Source: Saprospiraceae bacterium
GTDB lineage: Bacteria > Bacteroidota > Bacteroidia > Chitinophagales > Saprospiraceae
Assembly (NCBI GenBank): GCA_016787575.1
Contig: JAEUUO010000038.1
Span: 62,001 to 126,000 of the forward strand
Direction of reading: 5' to 3'
DNA: 64,000 bases
Shown: in pieces, positions 52,284-62,440 of the stretch
Layout of the letters: the number at the start of each line of letters is the position of its first letter
How positions within the stretch are numbered: the first letter of the stretch is position 1
Notes under the pieces: model-generated
The model's input: the letters and a program-made list of their open reading frames with translations, nothing else
What the model was told of the DNA's origin: nothing
Database searches by the model: none
Program-made: the position numbers and the translations under genes

Positions 52284-53654
52284 TTAAAACTCATTATCCG
52301 GGTTTTCTTTAAAAAACCCATGAATGGTTTCTTTTATTCTAGAATTGACTTTTTCAATCCAGCCATTTCCTTTTTGCTTAATTGTCCCTGTTTCAGCTTC
52401 CGCAAATACCGGCAGGTCATCTTCTTCAAGATCCATGATTTCAGCGGTAGTTTTTCGCTCCGGGATTTCTACCGGAAGATGCGGTGTGACTCTCTTAAGT
52501 GCATCGGATAAAATTCCAATGGCAGTAGCATAAGAAGGATGTGCATATTCCTGATCGAATAAGGAAATTTTATTTTCAAGCGGTTCACCAATTCGAGTAG
52601 ATAATCCGGTTTGGAGCTCTGCCAATAATTCAATATCCCTCAATTTGGATCCTCCTCCAGTCAATACCATACCCGCAATCAGGCTGTTTTCAAAACCACT
52701 TCTTCGAATTTCCCACATAACATATTCAAATAATTCTTCCACCCTTGATTGAATGATGCGTGCCAAATTCTTTTCTGAAATTTCTTTAGGTTCTCTACCC
52801 ATAAGACCCGGAATCGTTATGACCCGGTTGTCAACAATTTCATCTGCCAATGCTGAACCAAACCGCACTTTTAATTTCTCAGCTTGTTCCGGTAAAACAC
52901 TGCACCCAACTTTAATATCTTTTGTGATCACATTTGAACCCAGCGGAATTACAGAAGTATACCGGATAATCCCTTCCAGATGAATTGATACTTCCGTTGT
53001 TCCACCTCCCATATCAACCAATACCACTCCTCCTGCTTTTTCTTCTTTTGACAATACGGCATCTGCAGTTGCCAATGACTCCAAAATAAATCCTGATACA
53101 GTCACTCCAGCCTTATCCACTGCGCGCATCAAATTTTCCAAAGCATCTGAATTTGCCGTAATAATGTGGAAATTTGATTCCAATCGAGAACCTGACATAC
53201 CAATTGGGTCCATGCAAGGATCGTTGTGATCCACTAAAAATTCCTGGGGTAAAACGTGTAATATTTTATCCCCATGGGCAAGTGGTATTTTATACATATC
53301 CTGACTGAGTCGATCAATGTCTTCTTGTGTTATTTCTTTTTTAGGATCGTCTCGATATAAAACACCTTGGTGATGCATACTTTTTATGTGATCACCGGCT
53401 ATGCCAACAAAAACAGTTTCAATTAATTGCTTAGATTTTTTTTCTGCAAGATCAATGGCATCTCCAATCGCTTTTGCCGTTTTATCTATATTGGTTACAA
53501 CGCCTCGAACGACCCCATCGCATGGAGCTTTTCCTGAACCCAATATTTCCATCTTGCCAAGTATGTTTTTCTTGCCTACAATCGCAAGCACTTTGTTCGA
53601 ACCAATGTTTAGTGCAACTACAATTTCAGGATTCGGATTGAGTGTGGTTTCCAT
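52284..53654 (-). CDS. ftsA: Cell division protein FtsA
   Basis: A 456-residue actin-like ATPase that anchors FtsZ to the membrane. Phosphate-loop motifs ALNIGSNKVLAIVG at the N-terminus and VLVDMGGGTTEVSIH in the middle are present, and the adenosine motif is LTGGGSKLRDI. The SHS2 (1C) insertion region (about 85-165) is present. The C-terminal helix GWIEKVNSRIKETIHGFF is amphipathic and expected to bind the membrane. It starts 29 bases after the ftsQ stop. Confidence 0.95.
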   Translation of the reverse strand: METTLNPNPEIVVALNIGSNKVLAIVGKKNILGKMEILGSGKAPCDGVVRGVVTNIDKTAKAIGDAIDLAEKKSKQLIETVFVGIAGDHIKSMHHQGVLYRDDPKKEITQEDIDRLSQDMYKIPLAHGDKILHVLPQEFLVDHNDPCMDPIGMSGSRLESNFHIITANSDALENLMRAVDKAGVTVSGFILESLATADAVLSKEEKAGGVVLVDMGGGTTEVSIHLEGIIRYTSVIPLGSNVITKDIKVGCSVLPEQAEKLKVRFGSALADEIVDNRVITIPGLMGREPKEISEKNLARIIQSRVEELFEYVMWEIRRSGFENSLIAGMVLTGGGSKLRDIELLAELQTGLSTRIGEPLENKISLFDQEYAHPSYATAIGILSDALKRVTPHLPVEIPERKTTAEIMDLEEDDLPVFAEAETGTIKQKGNGWIEKVNSRIKETIHGFFKENPDNEF

Positions 53655-53683
53655 AATTCAAATTTTAATTTATTACTAAAAGA

Positions 53684-54475
53684 TCAGCTCTCTTGCTGTA
53701 TTTTTTTTCCAATTACTTGCCCTTTAAATTTCAAGTTTACAACTTGGTAAACATTCCACCCTTGTCTTCCCATGTTTTCCTTGTAGAATAATTTTAATCT
53801 CAATAATTTATCTTCAAGGATTTCAGAATTTCCAAGAAAAATTCGTTCATTTCCAATTTTAGGAATTAAAGTAAATTCCCCATTTTCATCTAAATATATT
53901 TGTTCTATCAGTGAATTTGCAAATGTATCTTTTCGCAATGCTTTTGCAATGTCCAACAGTCCGCTGTAATAATTTCTCGTTGTCTTATCGAGTGATTTAC
54001 CCGGGATTGCTGCTAAATTTCCTGTTGCAACTAAAACCCGTGAAGTATATTTTGCAGAAACCGGAATTTTATATCCTTCTTCATCCAAATAATATTGATT
54101 ACCTTGTACATCACTGATTCGAATAATTGGATGTCGTTGGTAAATATCAATGTTTAAGTGTTCTTTGCTATCCAAATAAATGTCGGACCTTTTAACTAAT
54201 TCCTGACTGTTAATAAACTCTTCCAGTTTTACGAGATTTAAAGACCAAACCGGCATTTTTCGGGGATCCTTTTTATAAAAACTGTATAACCATCCATAAA
54301 CATCCTTTGTTGAAATCAAGCTATCTCCTTTTATTTCTGAAACAAGGCGAATGCTAATCCCTTCAGATTTTACATTACGATGTGTTTTTATTGCATGCAA
54401 CCACAAAGCTGCAATTGCTAAAACTATCAACAGATTGACACAAATAATCAGCAAGCCTTTTATTTTTCCATTCAT
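53684..54475 (-). CDS. ftsQ: Cell division protein FtsQ
   Basis: A 263-residue protein with one N-terminal membrane helix (about 7-26) and a periplasmic part. The POTRA-like segment (GDSLISTKDVYGWLYSFYKK, SQELVKRSDIYLDSKEHLNI) and the following domain (RHPIIRISDVQGNQYYLDEE) follow FtsQ of Bacteroidota, which diverges strongly from the E. coli protein. Identification rests on both sequence and the place between murC (4-base overlap) and ftsA. Confidence 0.9.
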   Translation of the reverse strand: MNGKIKGLLIICVNLLIVLAIAALWLHAIKTHRNVKSEGISIRLVSEIKGDSLISTKDVYGWLYSFYKKDPRKMPVWSLNLVKLEEFINSQELVKRSDIYLDSKEHLNIDIYQRHPIIRISDVQGNQYYLDEEGYKIPVSAKYTSRVLVATGNLAAIPGKSLDKTTRNYYSGLLDIAKALRKDTFANSLIEQIYLDENGEFTLIPKIGNERIFLGNSEILEDKLLRLKLFYKENMGRQGWNVYQVVNLKFKGQVIGKKIQQES

Positions 54476-55851
54476 AGTGTTTTCTTATTGGCTACTGTGT
54501 TAAAAATTGCGTTTTCAATTTCAAGTTGCATTCCGTCAAGGTCTCCTGCTCCTAAAGTCATAACGACATCTAAATCCAGTTTGTGTAACAATTCTGGAAG
54601 GCTCTTTTTTGTTGTCAGGTATTTATATTCTAAACTCACTAAATTATAAATCGCTTCAGAATTAATTCCAATAATTTCGGATTCCCGGGCAGGATACAAT
54701 TCAACTAAAATTAATTGATCCAACTGACTCAGAACGCTTGCAAATTCATGTAAAAAATCCCTGGTTCTGCTGTAAAGATGTGGTTGAAATATACCGGTAA
54801 TTTTTCTGGATGGATACATGGAACGACACGCACCAATTGCAGAATTCAATTCTTCCGGATGATGTGCATAGTCATCTATTAAAACTCGTGTATCAGACTC
54901 TTTGATCCATTCAAATCTCCTTTTTATTCCTTTAAAATTTTCCAGGCTCGCACGAATGCTCTCCTGAGAAATACCCAATTCCTCAGCCAGGGCTATTGCC
55001 GCAACAGCATTTCTTAGATTGTGATTACCAGGCATTTTAAGGCGCAAGTTAATCATATTATAATTATTTCTAATATAATTAAACAATATATAACCAGAAT
55101 CGGTTCCTATAAATTCAAAACGATAATCAGATCCACCTAAACCGTAGGTTTTAATTCGGATCGTTTTCAGTTGTGTTCGGAATTGATTTTGAACTGGTTC
55201 TGGAATAGTGTCACTTAATAAAAGCAAGCCATTTGGTTTGATTCTTTTTCCAAACTCTAAATAACTTTCAATCATGGCTTCGTGTGTCCCATAAATATCC
55301 AGATGATCTGGATCCAATGATCCAATAATTGCCAAGTTTGGACTTAATTGCAAAAAAGAACGATCGTATTCATCTGCTTCTTCAACCATCCAATCATCCC
55401 CGGTATCAAGAAAATTAGAGTTATAATTTACAGCAATGCCTCCTAAAAAAGCAGCCATTGGTATTTGTGAACTATAAATTAAGTGTGCCAGGATGCAACT
55501 GGTTGTTGTTTTCCCATGTGTACCAGCGATTGCAATGTTTTTATTTCCAGCCGTTATCTGTCCTAATACTTCAGCTCGTTTTAAATGTGGAATTTTTCTT
55601 TCTAGTATCGTTTGAAATTCCTTTAAATCTTTTGGTATTGCAGGGGTCCGGATTACCAATTCAATTGAATCTGGAATTAAATCGGGGCGATCTTCATAAT
55701 GGATCAACATCCCCTCTTTTTCTAATTGTATTGTTAAATCAGTTTGTGTTTTATCATATCCATAGATCGTAACTCCCCGTTTATTAAAATAGCGAGCCAA
55801 GGCACTCATACCGATTCCACCAATACCTATGAAATATAAATTTTTATACAC
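54472..55851 (-). CDS. murC: UDP-N-acetylmuramate-L-alanine ligase
   Basis: A 459-residue Mur ligase that adds L-alanine to UDP-MurNAc. The N-terminal GIGGIGMSALA (9-19) binds the UDP substrate and GTHGKTT (110-116) binds ATP. The segment EADEYDRSFLQLSP and, in the C-terminal domain, DDYAHHPEEL are the family pattern. It begins one base before the murG stop region and overlaps ftsQ by 4 bases. Confidence 0.96.
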   Translation of the reverse strand: MYKNLYFIGIGGIGMSALARYFNKRGVTIYGYDKTQTDLTIQLEKEGMLIHYEDRPDLIPDSIELVIRTPAIPKDLKEFQTILERKIPHLKRAEVLGQITAGNKNIAIAGTHGKTTTSCILAHLIYSSQIPMAAFLGGIAVNYNSNFLDTGDDWMVEEADEYDRSFLQLSPNLAIIGSLDPDHLDIYGTHEAMIESYLEFGKRIKPNGLLLLSDTIPEPVQNQFRTQLKTIRIKTYGLGGSDYRFEFIGTDSGYILFNYIRNNYNMINLRLKMPGNHNLRNAVAAIALAEELGISQESIRASLENFKGIKRRFEWIKESDTRVLIDDYAHHPEELNSAIGACRSMYPSRKITGIFQPHLYSRTRDFLHEFASVLSQLDQLILVELYPARESEIIGINSEAIYNLVSLEYKYLTTKKSLPELLHKLDLDVVMTLGAGDLDGMQLEIENAIFNTVANKKTL

Positions 55852-55852
55852 A

Positions 55853-56956
55853 TTAAACGGTTTTAGCGTTTATAATATATCTGGCTATCTCATTTGCGGC
55901 ATCCGGTTTGCTCAATTTTTTCAATTGCTCACTCATATGCATTCGTTTGCTTTCATTTTCAACAAGGTCCATTATGTTTTTCCAAACAGCTTCATTCAGA
56001 TCAACTTCCTCAATCATTATTGCAGCTTCGTTTTCAACAAAAGCTTCTGCATTTTTACGTTGGTGATCCTCTGCTACATTCGGGGATGGAATTAAAATGC
56101 ATGGTTTTCCTGTAAGACTTAATTCTGCAAGGGTCAATGCGCCAGCTCGCGAAACAATTAAGTCACATGCTGCATAAAACAAATCCATACGATCAATAAA
56201 TGGCAACACTTTTACAGCATTGCAATTAGAAATTGGATGCTCTGAAATTTTTTTCTGATATATAGCGCCGGCTTGCCAAATCCATTGAATGTCGGATCTT
56301 TCCAAAATTGCATCGTAGCAGTTCAACATTGTTTGATTTATTGCACCAGCTCCCAAACTTCCTCCCAAAACGCCTATTGTAATTTTATTTGGTTCCAAAT
56401 TAAAATAGCGCAAACCATCCAATTTGTTTTTAATAAGTGTCAAATCTTGTCGGACCGGATTACCAGTTAATACAATTTTTGATTCATTAAAATATTTGTC
56501 CATTCCTGAAAAAGCCACAAATATTTTTGACGATGCTTTTGAGAGAATTTTATTTGTAATACCAGGATATGAATTTTGTTCCTGAATCATTGTATTAAAA
56601 CCTAACCATGAAGCAATGCGCAATACCGGACCACTTGCATACCCTCCAACTCCTAATACTACATCGGGCTTAAACTTGTTTATAATTTTAAAAGACATCC
56701 ACAAACTTTTAATTAAACGGTAAACCAACTTCAGATTTTCCAAACTCCATTTTCTTTGAAGTCCCCGTATTGGCAAACCAATAATTTTATATCCTGCTTC
56801 AGGCACTTTCGTCATTTCCAACTTACCCAAGGCGCCTACAAATAAAATTTCCGCTTCCGGATTTAAATTTTTAACTGCATCCGCAATAGCAATTGCAGGA
56901 AATACATGTCCACCCGTACCACCTCCACTAATTAGCAATTTCATTTGGGATTTCAT
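55853..56956 (-). CDS. murG: UDP-GlcNAc:lipid I N-acetylglucosaminyltransferase
   Basis: A 367-residue GT-B enzyme that turns lipid I to lipid II at the inner face of the membrane. N-terminal GGGTGGHVFPA, GVGGYASGPV and, in the donor domain, GVLGGSLGAGAIN and SRAGALTLAE with PSPNVAEDHQRKNAE are the MurG motifs. The reading frame overlaps ftsW by 29 bases; if the second ATG (56944) is used the overlap is 17. Confidence 0.95.
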   Translation of the reverse strand: MKSQMKLLISGGGTGGHVFPAIAIADAVKNLNPEAEILFVGALGKLEMTKVPEAGYKIIGLPIRGLQRKWSLENLKLVYRLIKSLWMSFKIINKFKPDVVLGVGGYASGPVLRIASWLGFNTMIQEQNSYPGITNKILSKASSKIFVAFSGMDKYFNESKIVLTGNPVRQDLTLIKNKLDGLRYFNLEPNKITIGVLGGSLGAGAINQTMLNCYDAILERSDIQWIWQAGAIYQKKISEHPISNCNAVKVLPFIDRMDLFYAACDLIVSRAGALTLAELSLTGKPCILIPSPNVAEDHQRKNAEAFVENEAAIMIEEVDLNEAVWKNIMDLVENESKRMHMSEQLKKLSKPDAANEIARYIINAKTV

Positions 56957-58145
56957 TTAACTCCTGATCTTGCCACGAAAATTCAGATTTGTCATTGGAT
57001 TCAGATTCTAATTTCAAATTTTGTATATGCTTACTAACACTTATAATCATACCCAGGGAAATACTTGTAAATACAAGTGAGGTTCCCCCCATACTGATAA
57101 ATGGAAGTGGCAATCCCGTCACCGGGACCAAACCCAGAGCAACTGCAATATTTGCAAAAGCCTGCATAACCATGTTTATACCAATTCCAATCGTTAACAA
57201 GGCACCAAATGCTCTTGTGGTATTGCTTACGATTCCAACACAGTGAAACAACAAGGCGAGGTAAATCAAAATTACCCCAAATGCACCCAGAAACAAACCC
57301 CATTCTTCGCATATAATTGGATAAATAAAATCTGCATATGAATAAGGAATAAAGTTTCTCAATAGACTTTTACCGGGATTTGGCAAGAGAATATTTCCAT
57401 TTGCGATAGCTATTTTGGCTTGCTCAATTTGATAATCATCTTCTGAGCCATACCAAAATCTGGTAATTCGTGCAACCCATGTTTCTGCTCTTGTTAAACC
57501 GGGAAAAACTGTTTCAATCCACAATAAAACAATCAATAACAACAATCCCAAGCCTAGTAATACTAAAATATACTTCATATCAATTCGGCCTACAAACATC
57601 ATAACAATTGACCCTGCAAATAAAACTGCAGCAGTACTTAAATTGGATGGAGCAATGAGTCCACAAACAATTAGTATTGGCAACATTATTGGGACAAATG
57701 CCGATCTAAATCCCTTTATGACATCTTGCTTATCGGAAATGGAACGAGCCAGATATAAAATCAATGCTAATTTAGCTAAATCTGAAACCTGAAATGTCAT
57801 GTTGATGATTGGAATGTTTAGCCATCTTTTAGCATCATTTACATTTACGCCTATAAAAAATGTAAGTATTAATAATACAATAGTTAAAATTAATAAAATG
57901 GGAGCCCATCGGTTAAATAACCTGTAATCTATTTTACTAAAAAGATATATCATGGCTAAACCAAGTAGAATAAAACTTACGTGTCTCCCAAGAAAAAAAC
58001 TCGTATTGTCTGAATCGTATTTTGTTATGCTTCCTGAAGCACTGAATACAGCAACCAATGAAATTGCAACGAGTAAAAAAATAATAGTCCAAATAAAATT
58101 TGGGCTTAATATTCTATTTTTAATTGCGGTGATATCTTGTATCAT
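56928..58145 (-). CDS. ftsW: Septal peptidoglycan polymerase FtsW
   Basis: A 405-residue SEDS-family protein with about 10 membrane helices. FtsW polymerises lipid II at the septum with its FtsI partner. Recognisable blocks are DAKRWLNIPIINMTFQVSDL, a SEDS large loop (YGSEDDYQIEQAKIAIANGN), and GLVPVTGLPLPFISMGGTSL near the C-terminus. It could be called RodA from sequence alone, but its place between murD and murG and the presence of ftsI favour FtsW. The start is 6 bases after the murD stop. Confidence 0.93.
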   Translation of the reverse strand: MIQDITAIKNRILSPNFIWTIIFLLVAISLVAVFSASGSITKYDSDNTSFFLGRHVSFILLGLAMIYLFSKIDYRLFNRWAPILLILTIVLLILTFFIGVNVNDAKRWLNIPIINMTFQVSDLAKLALILYLARSISDKQDVIKGFRSAFVPIMLPILIVCGLIAPSNLSTAAVLFAGSIVMMFVGRIDMKYILVLLGLGLLLLIVLLWIETVFPGLTRAETWVARITRFWYGSEDDYQIEQAKIAIANGNILLPNPGKSLLRNFIPYSYADFIYPIICEEWGLFLGAFGVILIYLALLFHCVGIVSNTTRAFGALLTIGIGINMVMQAFANIAVALGLVPVTGLPLPFISMGGTSLVFTSISLGMIISVSKHIQNLKLESESNDKSEFSWQDQELNEIPNEIAN

Positions 58146-58151
58146 AATTCA

Positions 58152-59453
58152 TTAATTCAGTTTTCGAACAGCTTCTTTAAATTGGGTTCCACGGTCTTCA
58201 TAGTTTTTAAATAAGTCAAAACTTGCGCAGGCTGGTGATAGCAGTACCACCTCTCCAGGATGAGCGCATTCAAATGCCTGCCGAACGGCATCGTCTAAAC
58301 TGTGGGTATCTCTGATTACAGGAATTAGCTTTCCAAATGCATCGACTAATTTTCGATTATCGATTCCCATAGCAATTAATGCACTTACTTTTTGTTTCAC
58401 CAAAGCCTCTAAAACCGTATAATCATTTCCCTTATCTTGTCCTCCAGCAATCCATACTACTTTTTTTTTCATTGCATCCAATGCCCAAAAGACCGAATCA
58501 ACATTGGTTGCCTTGCTGTCATTTATAAAATCAATATCATTGATTGAGCTGACGAATTCTAACCGATGTGGGTCATTTACAAAACTATTTAAAGCATTTT
58601 GAATGGAATCCATTGAAATATTCAATAATTGAGCAGCCTTTATTGCACACATCGCATTGACCGCATTGTGTCTGCCTTTAAGACAAGTGTGACTGAGGTC
58701 GACCAGTATCTGATTGTTTTCAAGTAATACATCCAATGGCGTTAATTCAGGAATACAATTTACGATCCTCGCCTTGGAAGGATGAATTTGCAAGTACTTT
58801 TTAATTGCTTCATCATTTCCATAAACTATAAAATGATCATTGTGATTTTGATTTAGTGTAATTCTAAATTTAGAAGCAACATAATTTTCAAAACTATTCT
58901 GATATCTATCCAGATGATCCGGAGTAATATTTAATAGGATTGCCAAATCTGGCCTAAATTGTTTGATCCCGTCCAGTTGGAAACTACTGAGTTCTAACAC
59001 ATAATACTCCCAGTTTTTCTGACTCAGGGCCCTGGCAAATGAGTGACCTACATTTCCAGCTTTCACTACGTCTTTGCCTGCACTATGCAATAGGTGATAA
59101 ATCAAATTGGTTGTGGTGGTTTTGCCATTGCTTCCGGTGACTCCAACAATACATGCATTGCAGTGGCGTGAAGCGAATTCAATTTCTGAAATAATTTCAA
59201 CGCCCAAATTTGAAAAATGCTTTATGATATCAGTCTGCTCAGAAATTCCCGGACTTTTTATTACAAATTCCGGTGAAATTTCATATGCCATTTCGTGTCC
59301 ACCCTCTTCAAAATCAATTTCATTTGAAACCAGTTCGCTTTTAAATGAATCCCTAATTAAATTTGCATCACTGACAAAAGCAATCATTCCCAATTTTTTG
59401 GCAAGGAGTGCTGCTCCAATTCCGCTTTCACCAGCTCCTAAAATTAACAACAT
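58152..59453 (-). CDS. murD: UDP-N-acetylmuramoylalanine-D-glutamate ligase
   Basis: A 433-residue Mur ligase that adds D-glutamate. The N-terminal LGAGESGIGAALLAKK holds the UDP moiety, GSNGKTT (107-113) the ATP. LNITPDHLDRY and FINDSKATNVDS are the usual later motifs. The start lies 3 bases after the mraY stop, inside the tight mraY-murD-ftsW-murG-murC-ftsQ run. Confidence 0.95.
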   Translation of the reverse strand: MLLILGAGESGIGAALLAKKLGMIAFVSDANLIRDSFKSELVSNEIDFEEGGHEMAYEISPEFVIKSPGISEQTDIIKHFSNLGVEIISEIEFASRHCNACIVGVTGSNGKTTTTNLIYHLLHSAGKDVVKAGNVGHSFARALSQKNWEYYVLELSSFQLDGIKQFRPDLAILLNITPDHLDRYQNSFENYVASKFRITLNQNHNDHFIVYGNDEAIKKYLQIHPSKARIVNCIPELTPLDVLLENNQILVDLSHTCLKGRHNAVNAMCAIKAAQLLNISMDSIQNALNSFVNDPHRLEFVSSINDIDFINDSKATNVDSVFWALDAMKKKVVWIAGGQDKGNDYTVLEALVKQKVSALIAMGIDNRKLVDAFGKLIPVIRDTHSLDDAVRQAFECAHPGEVVLLSPACASFDLFKNYEDRGTQFKEAVRKLN

Positions 59454-59456
59454 AAC

Positions 59457-60713
59457 TTATCTTATTTTTAAAGTAATGATTGTTAATACAGACAAAATGA
59501 TGGTAATAATCCAAAAACGAACTGCAATTGTTGCCTCATGCATTCCTTTTTTCTGAAAATGATGGTGTAAGGGTGACATGAGAAAAATGCGCTTACCCTC
59601 ACCATATTTCTTTCGGGTATATTTAAAATAACTAACTTGTAAAACAACCGATAAATTTTCTACAAAAAAAACTCCACAAAACAATGGAATCAATAATTCC
59701 TTACGAAGCAGAATGGCCAATGCAGCAATGATTCCTCCTATTGCAAGGCTTCCGGTATCTCCCATAAAGACTTTTGCCGGAAAGGAATTGTACCATAAAA
59801 ATCCTATACAAGATCCAAGAAAAGCTGCAGAAAACACAACCAATTCTCCACTGTATGGCAAGTAAAATATATTCAGGTAATCTGCAACAATAGCATTCCC
59901 GGATACATAAGCCAACACAGACAATGTAATTGCAATGATTGCTGAAACTCCGGTGGCTAAACCATCCAATCCATCAGTCAGATTAGCAGCATTTGAAACA
60001 GCCGTAACAATAAAAATTACGATCGGAATAAAAATAAGCCACATCCAAAGATGGTTATTATCTCCAAAAAATTCAGAAATCCAATAATAATCAAAACGAT
60101 TTCCTTTTAGAAACGGAACGTTGGTTAGTTGAGTTTTGACATACACATATTCATGGGTTTGATTTCGAATGGCGTCCCAGGTTGTAAACTCCTCTTCAAT
60201 GGTGTATTTCATTTTCAAAGCCTCAGCTTTAGGCATTCGAACCAATACATTTTCATGGTACAACATAACCAATGCAATGACCAAACCACAAACAACCTGA
60301 CCTAAAATTTTAAAAATGGCTTTTAACCCCTCCTTATCTTTCAAAAACACCTTTATGTAATCATCGGCAAATCCTATCAAACCCATCCAAATTGTTGTAA
60401 ACAACATGACTTGGATGTATACATTATCCAACTTACATAATAATAAACAGGGAATTAAAATTGCAAGAATTATAATTATACCGCCCATTGTTGGGGTTCC
60501 TTCTTTTTGCTTTTGACCTTCCAAGCCAAGGTCGCGTACGGTTTCTCCAATTTGTAATTTTTTCAAAAACCGAATGATTCGGTTTCCAAAAATCATAGAT
60601 ATAATAAGCGAAATAATGATTGCAAGACCTGCCCTGAACGAAATATATTGAAACAGTCTTCCACCCGGGAGGTGGAATAATTTTTCAGTAAATTGAAATA
60701 AGTAATATAACAT
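59457..60713 (-). CDS. mraY: Phospho-MurNAc-pentapeptide transferase
   Basis: A 418-residue integral membrane enzyme that forms lipid I on undecaprenyl phosphate. Family motifs are KEGTPTMGGIIIIL, FADDYIKV, the catalytic NAANLTDGLDGLATG and NSFPAKVFMGDTGSLAIGG. It is longer than E. coli MraY because of an insertion of about 60 residues (about 155-215, between helices), usual in this phylum. A gap of 255 bases with two nested inverted repeats separates it from murE, so expression may be adjusted there. Confidence 0.95.
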   Translation of the reverse strand: MLYYLFQFTEKLFHLPGGRLFQYISFRAGLAIIISLIISMIFGNRIIRFLKKLQIGETVRDLGLEGQKQKEGTPTMGGIIIILAILIPCLLLCKLDNVYIQVMLFTTIWMGLIGFADDYIKVFLKDKEGLKAIFKILGQVVCGLVIALVMLYHENVLVRMPKAEALKMKYTIEEEFTTWDAIRNQTHEYVYVKTQLTNVPFLKGNRFDYYWISEFFGDNNHLWMWLIFIPIVIFIVTAVSNAANLTDGLDGLATGVSAIIAITLSVLAYVSGNAIVADYLNIFYLPYSGELVVFSAAFLGSCIGFLWYNSFPAKVFMGDTGSLAIGGIIAALAILLRKELLIPLFCGVFFVENLSVVLQVSYFKYTRKKYGEGKRIFLMSPLHHHFQKKGMHEATIAVRFWIITIILSVLTIITLKIR

Positions 60714-60788
60714 TGCTTATTTATTTTTTGGGGAATACCCAATATGCAATAAGAATCATTTTTAACATTAAATAAAAAACATGGTAAA

Positions 60789-60926
60789 TTAAACGACAAT
60801 TATTTTTTGAAATTCCTTTCCAAATTTCAAACTGACTGTCGTTTAACTCGCCATTTAATCCCATTAAGATTAACAGTACAGCAGGGATCTGATCCCGTTG
60901 GTCACAATCACCTGCTGTATCTGTTA
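60789..60926. other. Two nested inverted repeats in the murE-mraY gap
   Basis: First structure: outer arms TTAAACGACA (60789-60798) and TGTCGTTTAA (60837-60846), inner arms near 60807 and 60822-60831 (TTTGAAATT/AAATTTCAAA). Second: outer arms TAACAGTACAGCAGG (60871-60885) and CCTGCTGTATCTGTTA (60911-60926, one bulged base) enclosing GGGATC/GATCCC. Neither has a T tract, so they are not simple terminators. In the leftward mRNA they lie 5' of mraY. They may be an RNA control element or paired palindromic repeats. The 70-codon frame through them is not thought to be a gene. Confidence 0.7.
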
Positions 60927-60968
60927 AAACCAACCTGAGAATGATAATAGAACCTACTCTATTTTCTT

Positions 60969-62429
60969 TTATAAGTTTAACAAATATGTTTTTAAAATTT
61001 GTTTATCATCAAAAGCAAACTTTTTGCCTTTAATCTCCTGGTAATTTTCGTGTCCCTTACCTGCGACTAAAATAATATCATCCAGTGCTGATAAAGAGCA
61101 AGCCGTTTTAATAGCTTGGGAACGATCTTCTATGATCAAATAATTCATTTTCCGATTTTCAGGAATTCCGGCTTCCATTTGTTTTATAATTTGATCCGGA
61201 TCTTCTGATCTCGGATTATCAGATGTTAAAATCAACAAGTCACTTTCAACTGAAGCAATCCGACCCATTTGAGGTCTTTTTTCAGTATCTCTATCTCCTC
61301 CACAGCCAACTACTGTTATAATTTTTTGAAAAGGCTTCCGAATGCTTTTAACTGTTTTTAATATTTTTTCGAGTGCATCCGGAGTATGTGCATAATCCAC
61401 AATTCCTATTTTTCCGGATTGCTGATTGCGAACCCAATCTAAACGTCCTTGAGGTGCATATAATTCTGACATTTTTAACAAGATTTCCTCACTTTCAAAT
61501 CCAAACTCCAAAGCACAAGCATAAACACACAATAAATTATAAGCATTAAATTCACCAACCAATCTTGCATTCCATTCTTTGTCATTAAATTTTAAATGCA
61601 AACCGTCAAAACCGTTTTCAAGAATTCTTGCCTTATAGTCTGACATTGATGACAAAGAATAAGTAACAATTTTTGCTTTTGTATTTTGAACCATTACCCT
61701 CCCATTTGGATCATCTGCATTAATGATAGCAAAAGAATTCGCTGGTAACAAATCAAAAAACGATTTCTTGGCTTCTAAATATGCTTTAAATGTTTTATGA
61801 TAATCCAAATGATCGTGGGTGATGTTCGTAAATAAACCGGCACTAAAATTTAATCCTGCAACTCGGCCTTGGTCCAGTGCATGTGAACTAACTTCCATAA
61901 AAACATATGTCACTTGCTTTTGAACCATTTTATTTAGCAACTCATATAGTTTTATTTGGTCAGGGGTGGTATGCGTTGCAGGTATAATCTCGTCGATAAT
62001 AATATTTTCAACCGTTGATAACAAACCACATTTATATCCGAGTTTTGAAAACAACTGAAACAACAAACTGGCAACTGTTGTCTTCCCATTGGTCCCCGTA
62101 ACGCCAACCAATTGAATTCCTTTTAATTGGAAGTCGTAAAATTTGTGCATCATTTCACCCAACAACTCCGGTAAGGAATTTGCTTTGATGTAACAAACGG
62201 TCTCGTAACAATTGGAGGGAAATTGCTCACAAATAATTACTTCGGAACCCTGATGTATGGCTGACTCTATAAAATCATGACCATCTAAATGAATTCCCTT
62301 CCTGGCAACAAATACAATTCCTTTTTTTGCTAGCCGAGAATCAAATTCAAACCCATCAATCGTTTTATCTACAGGACCTTTAAATTCAAATCCCGTAATA
62401 CCCGATAAAAGATTTCCCAAACTTTTCAA
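60969..62429 (-). CDS. murE: UDP-MurNAc-tripeptide synthetase (diaminopimelate adding)
   Basis: A 486-residue Mur ligase that adds the third residue of the stem peptide. ATP loop GTNGKTT at 112-118, carbamylated-lysine region YLEAKKSFFD around 217-226, and the substrate motif DNPR at 404-407 within TSDNPRSEDP, which marks meso-diaminopimelate specificity. It starts 11 bases after the ftsI stop and is followed by the structured gap before mraY. Confidence 0.95.
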   Translation of the reverse strand: MKSLGNLLSGITGFEFKGPVDKTIDGFEFDSRLAKKGIVFVARKGIHLDGHDFIESAIHQGSEVIICEQFPSNCYETVCYIKANSLPELLGEMMHKFYDFQLKGIQLVGVTGTNGKTTVASLLFQLFSKLGYKCGLLSTVENIIIDEIIPATHTTPDQIKLYELLNKMVQKQVTYVFMEVSSHALDQGRVAGLNFSAGLFTNITHDHLDYHKTFKAYLEAKKSFFDLLPANSFAIINADDPNGRVMVQNTKAKIVTYSLSSMSDYKARILENGFDGLHLKFNDKEWNARLVGEFNAYNLLCVYACALEFGFESEEILLKMSELYAPQGRLDWVRNQQSGKIGIVDYAHTPDALEKILKTVKSIRKPFQKIITVVGCGGDRDTEKRPQMGRIASVESDLLILTSDNPRSEDPDQIIKQMEAGIPENRKMNYLIIEDRSQAIKTACSLSALDDIILVAGKGHENYQEIKGKKFAFDDKQILKTYLLNL

Positions 62430-62440
62430 AGAACATTTTT

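Noticed and set aside
59107..59556. A 149-codon plus-strand frame opposite murD and mraY
   Set aside because: It crosses two secure genes on the other strand and shows no domain pattern.
60721..60933. A 70-codon minus-strand frame in the murE-mraY gap
   Set aside because: It runs through the two inverted repeats, has no family pattern, and the codon use is unlike the neighbours; the structured DNA explains the sequence better.
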